Part shown: positions 1-9,520 of the stretch, piece by piece | Numbering within the stretch: position 1 is the stretch's first letter | Layout: every line of letters begins with the position of its first letter | Assembly (NCBI GenBank): GCA_020635855.1 | Contig: JACJYZ010000004.1 | Span: 682,001-746,000, forward strand | DNA length: 64,000 nt | Direction of reading: 5' to 3' | Origin: Flavobacteriales bacterium | GTDB lineage: Bacteria; Bacteroidota; Bacteroidia; JACJYZ01 | Made by a program: the position numbers and the translations under genes | The notes under the pieces: model-generated | The model's input: only the letters and a program-made list of their open reading frames with translations | What the model was told of the DNA's origin: nothing | Database searches by the model: none

Positions 1-1616
1 AGATGTGGTGTTGTCACCGAAATCCCACAACACGGCATCCACAGTGTTTTTACGCTTGCATCAAAGGTGTATGTGTTGCAGTTCGGGTTAATGTTCACCG
101 AGAGAATTTCGGGCGGATTGTTGTTGTTGCCCGGAGGGAAAGATCCCGACATTTCGTAGTATCCCAGCGAACCATAATCGGAGTAGCCGGTGGTGCTTGG
201 GTTTCCGGCACCCACGCCGTCAATCTCAATGTAGTATGTTCCGGCCTGTACGGTGGTGGAAATGCTGGCATCAAGTCCGGTGGGGTCTGACTTCACCACT
301 TCGGTGCCATTCTCATTCAGGAGTCGGGCCTGGATGTCGAGGTCGGGTGCGCTGTAGTGTACGCCACTCATGCCACTCTGGAAATCGATCTTTACAGATC
401 CTCCGGAAGTGGTGAACTCGAAGTAATCCTTATCGGTTGTTTTTTCGATGATGCCGTTGTATTTGGCCGGGTCGATGGTGCCGGAAGCTTCATCGATGAG
501 GGTTGCTGTTGCTGTGGTGTTACCGTGGTCGTCGGTTCTGTAGCCGACATCGTTTTTGCTGTTGGTGATGATGGAGAGGTCATCTTCAAAATTATTCGCA
601 CCGCTGTATTCTCCTTTGCTGAACTGAACGATGGGCAGGTAGTAACCGTTGCCCATGATCACGGAGTAGTCGCCGTGACCTTCCCAGTATTCGCCGTCAC
701 CGCCGCCGCCGTCGTGCATCAGGTTGAAGGAGTGACCGCATTCGTGGGAACCCACTTCGGCTGCTGATTTGTCTCCCGTCAGGAATGCAAGCGCCGGTGA
801 GTTGTTGTCGCCGTCGTTGAAGGCGTTGTAGAAGTAGGTACCGCCACCGCCAGAGCCGGCGGGTTGGGTGGAGGTCCACACGCACATGATTCTTCTGTAG
901 CGGTTGGCTGCATCGTAGGTTGCGCGGTCTGTGGTTACATTGATGTCAAAGGGGCGATAGTCTTCAGACATGACGGTCCAGATGTCCTTGATCTTTGCAT
1001 CAGAGAAACCTAGGGGTTGTGCATACCAGGCAGATCCGTTGGCCCAACGACCTCCGGAGGCGATGTTCTCTCCATCGAAGTCAAGGTAGATGACGCCCCT
1101 TGCGCCCGGTTTGCTGCTGTAGGAGGGTGGCGCCGGTGATACGGGAGAGCCGTCGTATTTGGCATCTGCGGCTTTTCTTTCGGCTTCCGGAGTATGGTCT
1201 TCGGCAGCGCCCACGCACATGAAGTCACTCACCTTGGCCGGCTTGATGAAAACGTCGCCGATCTCATCGCTGTAGATCTTGTAGGCTTCCTTTGCATCAA
1301 AGAAGATGATGTGACCTTGCAGGCCGTTGCGAGTGCCACTGTAGAAAAACGTGCCTGACTTGGCACCTTCCAGGATCTCTCCTACCACACGATACTCGTT
1401 CTCTTTGTTGCCGTCGAAGTTGATCTTCAGGGTGAATTCCTTTTCTCCCACCTTCAGGGTAGGGGTGGCAGATCCTTTTTTACCTGCCTTGCTGTAGGTG
1501 CCGGTAAACTCCTTCATGGTTCCCATCCTGTAGCTTGTTGCTTGCTGCGCATGTGCCGAGCCAAGCAGGAAGAAACTGCAGCACAATGCCATCACCGATC
1601 GTTTAAGTGCGTCCAT
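1..1616 (-). CDS. secreted metzincin-like metalloprotease with PKD domain (partial)
   Basis: The start is the ATG at 1616, followed by a signal peptide ending near AHAQ. The protein has at least 538 residues and runs off the left edge. Residues 291-302 read HECGHSFNLMHD, a metzincin zinc site with His291, His295 and His301 as ligands and Glu292 as the catalytic base. A Met-turn-like SVIMG follows about 25 residues later. Residues about 370-500 look like a beta-sandwich of the bacterial pre-peptidase C-terminal (PPC) type, and then a PKD domain starts (NPPEILSVNIN). The position usually held by Gly in HExxHxxGxxH is Asn here. Near 47-51 the reading frame appears to break: the PKD motif WDFGDN continues in a neighbouring frame. 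The role is probably extracellular proteolysis. The family-level call is good; the exact peptidase family is not settled. Confidence 0.8.
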   Translation of the reverse strand, partial: MDALKRSVMALCCSFFLLGSAHAQQATSYRMGTMKEFTGTYSKAGKKGSATPTLKVGEKEFTLKINFDGNKENEYRVVGEILEGAKSGTFFYSGTRNGLQGHIIFFDAKEAYKIYSDEIGDVFIKPAKVSDFMCVGAAEDHTPEAERKAADAKYDGSPVSPAPPSYSSKPGARGVIYLDFDGENIASGGRWANGSAWYAQPLGFSDAKIKDIWTVMSEDYRPFDINVTTDRATYDAANRYRRIMCVWTSTQPAGSGGGGTYFYNAFNDGDNNSPALAFLTGDKSAAEVGSHECGHSFNLMHDGGGGDGEYWEGHGDYSVIMGNGYYLPIVQFSKGEYSGANNFEDDLSIITNSKNDVGYRTDDHGNTTATATLIDEASGTIDPAKYNGIIEKTTDKDYFEFTTSGGSVKIDFQSGMSGVHYSAPDLDIQARLLNENGTEVVKSDPTGLDASISTTVQAGTYYIEIDGVGAGNPSTTGYSDYGSLGYYEMSGSFPPGNNNNPPEILSVNINPNCNTYTFDASVKTLWMPCCGISVTTPH

Positions 1617-2209
1617 AGTCGTAGAATTGGTTAGTTATTCATGTTAAAAACCATCGGAACATTTGTTCCATGAAATACAAGAATGCTTAAGATTACTGGC
1701 GTCGCAATGGGAGCAAGTAACGACTGAATCTTGCACACAGACTATCGCCCTTGCATCTTCAGCAAGGTCTTCAAGCCTTCATTAAAAATTAAACTTAGAA
1801 TAGTTTAAACGCCAGATACGAAATGTACTAAAGAGAGGTCGCCGAAGCAAAACAAAATTTAATTCTTATTAGCCACTTGTTTGTTCTTGTATTCAGTATA
1901 AAATACTTTTTGTCAATACTTTAGTATATACGAATTTGACAATATTTAGCGACCCATTTAAAGTTGATGGTCATTTGGCTACCAATAATAAAGGTGCTTT
2001 TTTGCAATGGAGCGGAAGATTTTTTCTGCGTGGTTTTATGGAAATTATATTTGAGCCGACCCTTTTTCACAGATAGGGCTAATATCACCTATTGCATTTG
2101 CGTTCCGCTTTAATTACTTTTATTATGTTGTGTGCATCAAGGGTCACGGGCAGAGTGGCTTTAAGCAACATCCCAAATTGTTGTTTAACCCAATAAACCC
2201 GTAATCGTT
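1617..2209. promoter_or_regulatory. AT-rich divergent intergenic region
   Basis: This 593-base stretch separates the leftward protease from the rightward lipoprotein, and I see no gene in it. A match to the Bacteroidota -7 box, TATATTTG, lies at 2046-2053 facing right, without a good -33 partner. Short inverted repeats cluster at 1895-1907 (AGTAT-N3-ATACT), 1916-1927 (ATACT-N2-AGTAT) and 1910-1942 (TTGTCAA with TTGACAA). Another, GGAACA-TT-TGTTCC, is at 1656-1669, 40 bases upstream of the protease start. They could be operators; no regulator is assigned. Confidence 0.4.
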
Positions 2210-2749
2210 ATGAGAAACAATCTGAAATTATTCCTGACCGCATGTCTATTGGTCACAGCGACCTTATTGTCGTCGTGTCGCAAAGATTCGGTGGTGATTA
2301 CTGATTTGAATCCCGGCCCTGATTTGGGCAACGACGTACTTACACAGCCGCAGGGTGATTATATCGCCTTTGGGTACAGGGATGCCTGGGGTGGCGCATT
2401 ATATGGTAGAAAAAATAAAGGGTTGTATGTCCTTGAAGATACCCGCCTTCTTAAACGAGTGGTTTTAAAAGTGGATGGCAGGTGGGAAGACTGGTATGTT
2501 GAGTTGTCACAGGATGCCTTTGAGAAGAGCAAGCACCTCCGGGATCTGTTCCCGTCCGATTTGTTGCAGGAACCAAATGGATTTCTTCCCGGAGGTATTT
2601 ATGCGGATGTAGGTGAATACAGCATCAAGTTTCAATACAATGGTCAGCTCCAATACTGGGTTTTTCAGAATGAGGATGTTGACAGATATCCCCAATATGC
2701 CATTGATTACGTGAATGAAATAGACAAAGTACTGCCGTTGCTTCCGTAA
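2210..2749 (+). CDS. hypothetical lipoprotein
   Basis: This 179-residue protein starts with a short basic segment (MRNNLK), a hydrophobic stretch and a lipobox LSSC at about residues 20-23, so it is probably a lipoprotein. The mature part is rich in aromatic residues and has no motif I recognise. It is a single-gene unit: a strong hairpin terminator follows at 2772. The next gene, at 2857, also encodes an exported protein but lies beyond that terminator. The function is unknown. Confidence 0.75.
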   Translation: MRNNLKLFLTACLLVTATLLSSCRKDSVVITDLNPGPDLGNDVLTQPQGDYIAFGYRDAWGGALYGRKNKGLYVLEDTRLLKRVVLKVDGRWEDWYVELSQDAFEKSKHLRDLFPSDLLQEPNGFLPGGIYADVGEYSIKFQYNGQLQYWVFQNEDVDRYPQYAIDYVNEIDKVLPLLP

Positions 2750-2771
2750 GAAATGCAACCGAACAGAATAC

Positions 2772-2804
2772 AAAGGCCAACCTCCGGGTTGGCCTTTTCT
2801 TTTA
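2772..2804 (+). terminator. rho-independent terminator
   Basis: A perfect 11-bp stem (2772-2782 with 2787-2797) encloses the tetraloop TCCG. It is followed by a T-rich tract and lies 23 bases after the lipoprotein stop codon. Confidence 0.85.
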
Positions 2805-2856
2805 TACCTGCGCACATTTTCATTTCTTTAGAAGTATATCAAAAAAACTCGGTGCT

Positions 2857-3282
2857 ATGTCAACCCGCTTTGTCTTTTTCCTGTTTCTCTCATGTACCGC
2901 TTTTGTTGCCCATGCAGATACCTGTGTCAACGACACCATCAAAAAACACAAACCCAAAACCGAAAAGGTGCTGATCCAGGCGCCCGGTACTGACCTGGGT
3001 GAGGACTGCAAAAAGATAGAAGTGATACGCACCGTCATCGAACAAGCCATCAGCATTGGTGCACCTACCTATAACCAGGGCAACCACATCGGGTGTTATA
3101 TGATTTATGAAGGGGCCGCCTACAAAATCCTGTATCGCCATGCCAACAAGTGCAGGAAGGTTACCAGTCTTCTGGAAGCGGCCCTGGAGGAGGCACAGGG
3201 AGATCATACCGCCACCGAAAAAGCCTGGATCATGCGCATCGCTTTTGACCAGATCCTGGGCGTACCCACAACTACGAAGTAG
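2857..3282 (+). CDS. small secreted four-cysteine protein
   Basis: This 141-residue protein has a typical signal peptide (MSTRFVFFLFLSCTAFVAHA). The mature part has exactly four cysteines (DTCVN, EDCKK, IGCYM, NKCRK), which could form two disulfides in the periplasm or outside the cell. The rest is mixed helical with no recognised domain. It ends 48 bases before the start of the TonB receptor, so it may be co-transcribed with that operon. The function is unknown. Confidence 0.7.
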   Translation: MSTRFVFFLFLSCTAFVAHADTCVNDTIKKHKPKTEKVLIQAPGTDLGEDCKKIEVIRTVIEQAISIGAPTYNQGNHIGCYMIYEGAAYKILYRHANKCRKVTSLLEAALEEAQGDHTATEKAWIMRIAFDQILGVPTTTK

Positions 3283-3330
3283 TGCTGACGGCCGCCCTCC
3301 TTGCGCTTGCATGGCCGAATTGATACCTTC

Positions 3331-6300
3331 ATGCGATTGAAGAACATCCTGTACATATGCCTGGTGATGCTTTGTATGGCTGTGGCTCCTTCTTATGCTC
3401 AACAAGACACCGTCGGGCAGATGTGGGTACGTCAAGTCTATGGTCCTGATGACCGGTTGTACAGGGGTACCTTATACCGCCCTGAACATCGAAGTGCGAA
3501 AGGCAATCCGTTTCTTACAGATGAAGAAATCCTTGCTACCGTGGAAGCGGGAGGGCACGCTTTTGAACAGATACCCACCCAATACGATGTGGTGAACAAC
3601 CTCTTGGTGTTGACGGCAACCGTAAATGGTACCGGCCGGGTGAAGATCGCTGCGTTGCCTGTGTGGGTTGATGCCTTTGCGTTAGGCGACAGGCGCTTCG
3701 TGAATGCAACCAAACGCTACGGCAAAAACGCACCGGAAGGATATTTGGAGGTGATCGATGAACACCTCATGATCCGGTATCAGAAGGCCTTCATCCGTTC
3801 GTATAATACCAACACACCTGGTGGAACCTTCTCATCCCTCAGAAGGACATTGTATCTGGTGCGGAATGATTCCCTCATACGGCTTACCTCCCGGCAGGAA
3901 TTCATGGCGCAGTTCCCCGGAAAGAAAAAATCCATTCATCAGTATTTCCGTACGCGTCATTTCCGGTACCGCAAAGCGAATGCAGATGCCTTCAGGCAAT
4001 TGATGCGGAACATCATGCCGGATACCTCCGGTTCACCGCTGTCACTTGCCGGCGATACGTTGCTGCTCTCTGCAGGTGATCATAAAATGGTGGTATGGGA
4101 GAAGGTTTCCGGAGGCGTTCGTCCTTCCGGTTCGGTTACGGTGTTTAAGCAATTGCCAGAAGATTTCTTCCGCCAAACAGATATCCGTGCCGAAGAAGAA
4201 AAAACAAACACACCCGAACAGAAATCGGGCTTTTTAAAAACCGACCGGGAAGTGAACGTGGAAACGGTGGTGGTCGGAACCCGGACTGCTTCTCCTTCGG
4301 ATGGGGAGGTGACCTTGAGCGGTTATGTGAAGCGTCAACGGGACGGATCACCGGTGGTAGGTGCTACCCTGTACATAGAAGAATTACAAAAAGGTTCGGC
4401 TACAGACGACAAGGGGTTTTACAGGTTTACGTTGAAAACAGGGCAATTCACCCTGGTGATCAGGAGCCTTGAATATGCCGAGAAGAAAGTACACCTGAAG
4501 GTGTATTCAGATGACCGTGTTAACTTTTCATTGCTTGATAAAGTGTATAGTTTGAATGAAGTGGTGATCATGGCCGAAGAAGCCAACAAACTTGATCGTC
4601 CTTCTTTCGGTTTTGAAAGACTCACCCCGAAAAGCATCCAAACCGTTCCAAAGATGATGGGTGAGGTTGATATCGTGAAAACCGCACTGTTGCTGCCCGG
4701 GGTGCAGTCCGTCGGAGAAGGTGCATCCGGTTTTAATGTGCGTGGCAGCCCGTCTGATCAGAACATCTTTTACCTGGACCATATACCGGTGTACAATGCC
4801 ACCCACCTGTTCGGCATGTTTTCGGCTTTCACCCCGAATGCCATCCGGGATTTCACCTTGTACAAAGGCAGCGTGCCTGCCAGGTTTGGTGGTCGGCTTT
4901 CTTCCGTATTCGACTTGCGGACAAGGAGTGGAAACAGAAAGCGTTTCTCGATGCGGGGAGGTATCAGTCCGTTAACCGGCAACCTGCTTGTTGAGGGACC
5001 TCTGGTTAAAGACAAGAGCAGTTACCTCGCGGCCATTCGATCCTCCTACTCCGGTTGGGTATTCAAAATGGTCAGGGATCCGACCATCCACAACAGCAAA
5101 GCGGATTTTCAGGATGCTGTCATCAACCTGTCCACCGAACTCGGTGAAAGCAATTCCCTGAACGCGGTTGCTTATGCAAGTCATGACGACATCCACCTGG
5201 TGGACCTGAGTCACTATGGATACCGCAATGCAGGCAGCAGCTTGTCTTTTCGCCGTGTCATTCGCAATAGGCATACCTGGGAATGTAGTGCGGTATACAG
5301 CCAGTATCAATACGAGGAAGCCAATTCCGCCAGGGAACATGCGGAATACCTGCTTGATTACACGCTGAACCATACCGAGCTGACAACCTCTCTGACCCTG
5401 GTGCCCAATCAAAAACATGAGTTAAAGGCAGGTGCCACCGGTATCTTCTATTTGTTGAACCAGGGCAGGCAACAACCACTTGATGCGCAGTCGCTGGTGG
5501 TTCCCATAACCCTGGGCCGCGAGCAGGGAGTGGAAGCGGGCGTGTTCCTGAGCGATGAATGGAAGATCAATGCGCTTATCACGCTGAGCGGAGGCATCCG
5601 GTACAACATGTATTCTTACCTGGGGCCTCAGGATGTACGTACCTACCCGTCCGGTGCTCCCATGGAGTTGGGTACCATCCTTGATACCGTTCACTACGGA
5701 TGGGGCGAGCGCATCGCAACCTATCATGCACCTGACGTGCGCTTTTCCGGCAAGTATTCTCTTTCCGACAGGGTATCGGTTAAGGCAGGGTTTACCCAGT
5801 TGCACCAGTATATATTCATGTTGAGCAATACAGTGGCCGTTTCACCGACCGACAAGTGGAAGCTTGTGGATGCACATATCAAGCCCATGGCGGGCAAACA
5901 GTACTCCACCGGTGTCTTTTTTGATCCACCCGATGCAAAGTTCGATGTGTCCGGTGAGTTCTACATAAAGCGGGCTGATAATGTTGTGGCTTTCAAGGAT
6001 GGGGCGAATGTAACCGTTACCCGCACACCCGAGGTAGATCTCCTTCAGGGCGCACTTCAGGCATATGGGGTGGAATGTATGTTCCGCAAAACGGCGGGTC
6101 GGATGACCGGTTGGTTCAGCTATACATACTCCCGCTCAAAGATGCGCATCAACGGGGGTACTGAAGAGACCAGCATCAATTTAGGGGAACCTTTTCCGGC
6201 TGATTTTGACAAACCGCATGCCGTTAACCTGGCCACGGGATACCGCTTCTCACGTCGTTTCAACATCTCGTGGAATGTTGTGTATGCCACCGGTCGACCG

Positions 6301-6612
6301 ACAACGTATCCTACCGGTATCTTCTATCAGCATGAGATACCGGTGACGCAATATTCGGAGCGGAATGCATATCGCATTCCCGATTACTTCCGTGTGGATC
6401 TGGCGGTAGATGTGGAAGGCAACCTGAAGGCAAAGAAATTCATGCACGGATCCTGGAGTTTCTCGGTGTACAACCTGCTGGGGAGGCACAATGCCTATTC
6501 TGTCTTCTTCAAGCAAAACCAGGGATTGATCCAGGGCTACAAGTTGGCCGTTATCGGAAGTCCGGTTTTCTCATTCACCTATAACTTTAAATTGGGGAAC
6601 TATGAAGATTGA
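3331..6612 (+). CDS. TonB-dependent receptor with extra N-terminal domain
   Basis: This is an outer-membrane active-transport receptor. I chose the ATG at 3331, which begins a clean signal peptide (MRLKNILYICLVMLCMAVA) and gives 1093 residues; an upstream TTG would add ten unlikely residues. Residues about 25-220 form an uncharacterised globular domain. A carboxypeptidase-regulatory-like beta-sandwich lies at about 328-415 (SGYVKRQRDGSPVVGATLYI) and a plug domain at about 434-545 (LLLPGVQSVGEGASGFNVRG). The remainder is a 22-strand-type barrel with a C-terminal aromatic strand. The gene overlaps the DUF4249 gene by 11 bases, so the two are co-translated. There is no SusD partner, which argues against a SusCD glycan system. 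The substrate is unknown. Confidence 0.9.
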   Translation: MRLKNILYICLVMLCMAVAPSYAQQDTVGQMWVRQVYGPDDRLYRGTLYRPEHRSAKGNPFLTDEEILATVEAGGHAFEQIPTQYDVVNNLLVLTATVNGTGRVKIAALPVWVDAFALGDRRFVNATKRYGKNAPEGYLEVIDEHLMIRYQKAFIRSYNTNTPGGTFSSLRRTLYLVRNDSLIRLTSRQEFMAQFPGKKKSIHQYFRTRHFRYRKANADAFRQLMRNIMPDTSGSPLSLAGDTLLLSAGDHKMVVWEKVSGGVRPSGSVTVFKQLPEDFFRQTDIRAEEEKTNTPEQKSGFLKTDREVNVETVVVGTRTASPSDGEVTLSGYVKRQRDGSPVVGATLYIEELQKGSATDDKGFYRFTLKTGQFTLVIRSLEYAEKKVHLKVYSDDRVNFSLLDKVYSLNEVVIMAEEANKLDRPSFGFERLTPKSIQTVPKMMGEVDIVKTALLLPGVQSVGEGASGFNVRGSPSDQNIFYLDHIPVYNATHLFGMFSAFTPNAIRDFTLYKGSVPARFGGRLSSVFDLRTRSGNRKRFSMRGGISPLTGNLLVEGPLVKDKSSYLAAIRSSYSGWVFKMVRDPTIHNSKADFQDAVINLSTELGESNSLNAVAYASHDDIHLVDLSHYGYRNAGSSLSFRRVIRNRHTWECSAVYSQYQYEEANSAREHAEYLLDYTLNHTELTTSLTLVPNQKHELKAGATGIFYLLNQGRQQPLDAQSLVVPITLGREQGVEAGVFLSDEWKINALITLSGGIRYNMYSYLGPQDVRTYPSGAPMELGTILDTVHYGWGERIATYHAPDVRFSGKYSLSDRVSVKAGFTQLHQYIFMLSNTVAVSPTDKWKLVDAHIKPMAGKQYSTGVFFDPPDAKFDVSGEFYIKRADNVVAFKDGANVTVTRTPEVDLLQGALQAYGVECMFRKTAGRMTGWFSYTYSRSKMRINGGTEETSINLGEPFPADFDKPHAVNLATGYRFSRRFNISWNVVYATGRPTTYPTGIFYQHEIPVTQYSERNAYRIPDYFRVDLAVDVEGNLKAKKFMHGSWSFSVYNLLGRHNAYSVFFKQNQGLIQGYKLAVIGSPVFSFTYNFKLGNYED

Positions 6613-7753
6613 TGTCTGGAAGATGGGGTTCCTTGTGATGATGATCGGTATGATGTCCTGCGTGGATCCCTACGACCCGAACATTGATGAGGGAGTTTCC
6701 GTGTTGGTGGTGGATGGTGCCATCACCGACCTGCCCGGGCCGTATACGGTTAAACTGTCCAAGTCCACCGACCTGCTGCGTCCCCTCAAAATGCCTTATC
6801 CGGGATGTACGGTGGCCATTGAAGATAACATGGGGCACAGCGAAGAGCTGAAAGAAGTTTCAGAAGGAATGTACCAAACCGATTCCACCGGCATACAGGG
6901 TGTGGTTGGAAGAAAGTACAGGCTCATTATCCAAACACCGGATGGTGAGGTATTCACATCCGCACCGGAAACCCTGCTGAAAGGCGTGGGCATCGCCGAT
7001 GTATACCCGGAACATGTGCAATATACAGATCCGGAATACCCGGAAGGACGTGAAGGTTATCGCTTCTATCTCGATACGGAAACACCTCCGACCGATACCA
7101 ATTACTACATGTGGTCTTTGACATCCACGTATAAGTTCCGCACCGATTTCAACATCTATTTCTACTTTGACGGGCAGCTCAAGGTGTTTCCGGATGCGGA
7201 TTCGCTGGCGGTATGTTATCGCACCGAACCCATCAAAGAGCTTTATACGCTGAATACGGCCGAACAGACCCAACCTACCGTTCATCACATGGCGTTGAAT
7301 TTCGAAGACACCTATTCCAAGGCATTGACCATGCGTTACAGTTTGCTTGCCCGTCAGTACACCCTGCACAAGGATGCATATACATACTGGAACAAGATCA
7401 AACTGTTGTATGAGAACCAGGGTTCACTCTATGAGCATCAACCATTCCCGGTCAGGGGCAATGTGGTGAATGAAACACATCCCGACATTCCCGCATACGG
7501 GTATTTCATGGTGGCCGGAGTTTCCGAGAAGCGCATCTTCGTAGATCGGTTGTACACCGCTTTTCACTATGATGTATGTGTGATCGGTGAGCCGGAAATG
7601 AGGGCCTATAGCTATATCCGATATACGCGGCCCATTGAATGGCCGGTTTATGTAACCATGTCTTCTACAGGGGCCCGCGCAATTGTGAATGCATCCTGTG
7701 TGGATTGCAGGGTGGATGGTGATCTGGAAAAACCCTCCTTCTGGATCGAATAG
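6602..7753 (+). CDS. DUF4249 family lipoprotein
   Basis: This 383-residue protein has a lipobox MMSC at about residues 17-20 and then VDPYDPN..., the usual opening of DUF4249 proteins. Beta-rich segments follow (VLVVDGAITDLPGPYTVKLS, then a YRLIIQTPDG strand). DUF4249 proteins are typically encoded directly after TonB receptors in Bacteroidota, as here with an 11-base overlap. They are thought to work at the cell surface with that receptor, perhaps in substrate capture, but the biochemical role is not established. Confidence 0.85.
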   Translation: MKIDVWKMGFLVMMIGMMSCVDPYDPNIDEGVSVLVVDGAITDLPGPYTVKLSKSTDLLRPLKMPYPGCTVAIEDNMGHSEELKEVSEGMYQTDSTGIQGVVGRKYRLIIQTPDGEVFTSAPETLLKGVGIADVYPEHVQYTDPEYPEGREGYRFYLDTETPPTDTNYYMWSLTSTYKFRTDFNIYFYFDGQLKVFPDADSLAVCYRTEPIKELYTLNTAEQTQPTVHHMALNFEDTYSKALTMRYSLLARQYTLHKDAYTYWNKIKLLYENQGSLYEHQPFPVRGNVVNETHPDIPAYGYFMVAGVSEKRIFVDRLYTAFHYDVCVIGEPEMRAYSYIRYTRPIEWPVYVTMSSTGARAIVNASCVDCRVDGDLEKPSFWIE

Positions 7754-7760
7754 AAAAGGT

Positions 7761-9428
7761 ATGCAAGAAAGATGGTATCACATATGGATTGGGTTGCTCT
7801 TGCTGGCATCTGTGCAACCGGTTTTTGTCAGGGCGAATGAGAAAGATGTACGTGAGGAAGTGCTGCTGACCACCGACCGGTCGATGTATTTCGCCGGTTC
7901 TCAAGTCCTGTTCAAGGCGGATATCCGGCGCCAGGGTTCGGATCATCCGGAAGCATCGAGTACGGTGTTGTACCTGGAGGTGTTTGACCCGGCCAACCGG
8001 GTGGTTGTACAACAGAAAAGTCCTGTGAACGGTGGTACAAGTATCGGAAGTATCCTGCTCCCGGAAGACCTGGTCACCGGTACCTATTTCATACGGGCCT
8101 ATACCCAGGTGATGCGTAACCGCGGACCGGAACATTTCTGGACCAACCAGCTCCTGGTGATTCATCCCGGAAAAAAACCGGAAGTACCGTTGATGAAAGC
8201 TGTGACCGACGGGCCAGTGCCGCCCGGGTGCCCCATGGCTCCTCCCATGCCCTGTGGCTTGCAAACCGATCGGGTGGTTTATCATCCGGGAGAAGTGGTG
8301 CATGTTCGGATGACATCTTCCGCAGGCGCTCATTTGTCGGTTCGGGTGGTACCATCCGGTGCATTCCGGGAATCGCATAACGGGTTACAATACCGCATGA
8401 AGCCACCAGCCGCCCGGTTGGACCAACAGACGGCATGGTATCCCGAGATACGGGGTATCAGCATTTCCGGGCGGGTGGTATATGCGGGTACACAGACGCC
8501 ATGTTCCGGTGTGCGGGTGTATGTGGGTGTGAAGGATGGAGAAGAGCAATTCCATGTCACGCATACCGACTCTTCGGGGTATTTCGTAGTGGGTCTGCAG
8601 CACCTTGCACAACATCAGAAAGTTTTTATCACCACAGAGAAGCAATCCGATCAGAGATTCCAAATCCTCGTTAACAATAATTTCTCGCCGGATTTTGCTA
8701 CGCTTCCCATGCAGCCGATGAAAATCGACTCCGATGATCTCGGGATGATCAATATGCTATACATTGCGCGGCAGGCGCAGGTTTCAGATACATTGTTGCA
8801 CGTGAAACGCTTGGATACGGTGGCTTGGCTTCCCAACCCTTTTCAAGGTGCCGGTCAACGGATTCTCCTGAAGGATTATGTGGAGATACCTTCCATGGCG
8901 GAGGTTTTCAATGAAATCGTTCCTTATGTATCCGTGCATGAAAACAAAGGCAAACGGATGATTGAGACCTTTGATGCCCGCTCGAATACACCATTCCGGC
9001 ATCCGTTGGTGCTGCTTGATTGTATCCCCTTTGAAGACCATGAAGCGTTGCTTGCCTTGTTGCCTTCACAAGTAGAATCGGTGGAAGTGATTTCCGACTA
9101 TTTCCTGATCGGGGGTGTTTCTGTGGAAGGATTGATCAATATTTCTACCTATCAACATAACCTGGGCGGACTTGCATTGCCTCTGGAAGGTGTGTCGGTA
9201 GAGATGGATGGATTTGCCCAGCTTACGGAGCAGCATGTCGTTCAAACGAGCTTACAGGATGTGCGTGCGTTGATTTATTGGAACCCGGAAGTGGAATTGA
9301 ACAACGGACAGGCAAGTCTGCAGTTCCCGGTCAATGACGTGGAAGGCTCATACGATGTGATTGTAACAGGTCTCACCGAAAGCGGCGAACGGATATTCGA
9401 TACACAAACGTTTCAGCTGAAACCGTAA
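7761..9428 (+). CDS. secreted MG2-like beta-sandwich protein
   Basis: I chose the ATG at 7761, preceded by a purine-rich GAAAAGG and starting a signal peptide that ends near VFVRA; this gives 555 residues. Residues about 27-135 (LLTTDRSMYFAGSQVLFKA ... TGTYFIRAYT) resemble the MG2 macroglobulin-like domain found in Bacteroidota envelope proteins. Residues about 225-300 (ISGRVVYAGTQTPCSGVRVY) look like a carboxypeptidase-regulatory-like sandwich. It lies 7 bases after DUF4249 and closes the three-gene operon, so it probably assists the receptor. It is not a full alpha-2-macroglobulin: no thioester motif is present. Confidence 0.75.
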   Translation: MQERWYHIWIGLLLLASVQPVFVRANEKDVREEVLLTTDRSMYFAGSQVLFKADIRRQGSDHPEASSTVLYLEVFDPANRVVVQQKSPVNGGTSIGSILLPEDLVTGTYFIRAYTQVMRNRGPEHFWTNQLLVIHPGKKPEVPLMKAVTDGPVPPGCPMAPPMPCGLQTDRVVYHPGEVVHVRMTSSAGAHLSVRVVPSGAFRESHNGLQYRMKPPAARLDQQTAWYPEIRGISISGRVVYAGTQTPCSGVRVYVGVKDGEEQFHVTHTDSSGYFVVGLQHLAQHQKVFITTEKQSDQRFQILVNNNFSPDFATLPMQPMKIDSDDLGMINMLYIARQAQVSDTLLHVKRLDTVAWLPNPFQGAGQRILLKDYVEIPSMAEVFNEIVPYVSVHENKGKRMIETFDARSNTPFRHPLVLLDCIPFEDHEALLALLPSQVESVEVISDYFLIGGVSVEGLINISTYQHNLGGLALPLEGVSVEMDGFAQLTEQHVVQTSLQDVRALIYWNPEVELNNGQASLQFPVNDVEGSYDVIVTGLTESGERIFDTQTFQLKP

Positions 9429-9453
9429 AAGTGCAAGTGCAATTAGGGGGTGA

Positions 9454-9496
9454 GTGGCTGGAAGACGGTTACCAATCAAAACCGTTTCCCAGCCAC
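9454..9496. terminator. hairpin between convergent genes, possible terminator
   Basis: Near-perfect 17-base arms (9454-9470 and 9480-9496, two mismatches) with a 9-base loop sit between the ends of the receptor operon and the oppositely oriented histidine kinase. There is no clear T-tract on either side, so the terminator role is tentative. Confidence 0.5.
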
Positions 9497-9520
9497 CATG
9501 TGTCGTGAAATTTGCACTGT

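Noticed and set aside
357..767. Plus-strand open frame opposite the metalloprotease
   Set aside because: It is a shadow of the protease: zinc-site, PPC-like and PKD motifs are all on the minus strand.
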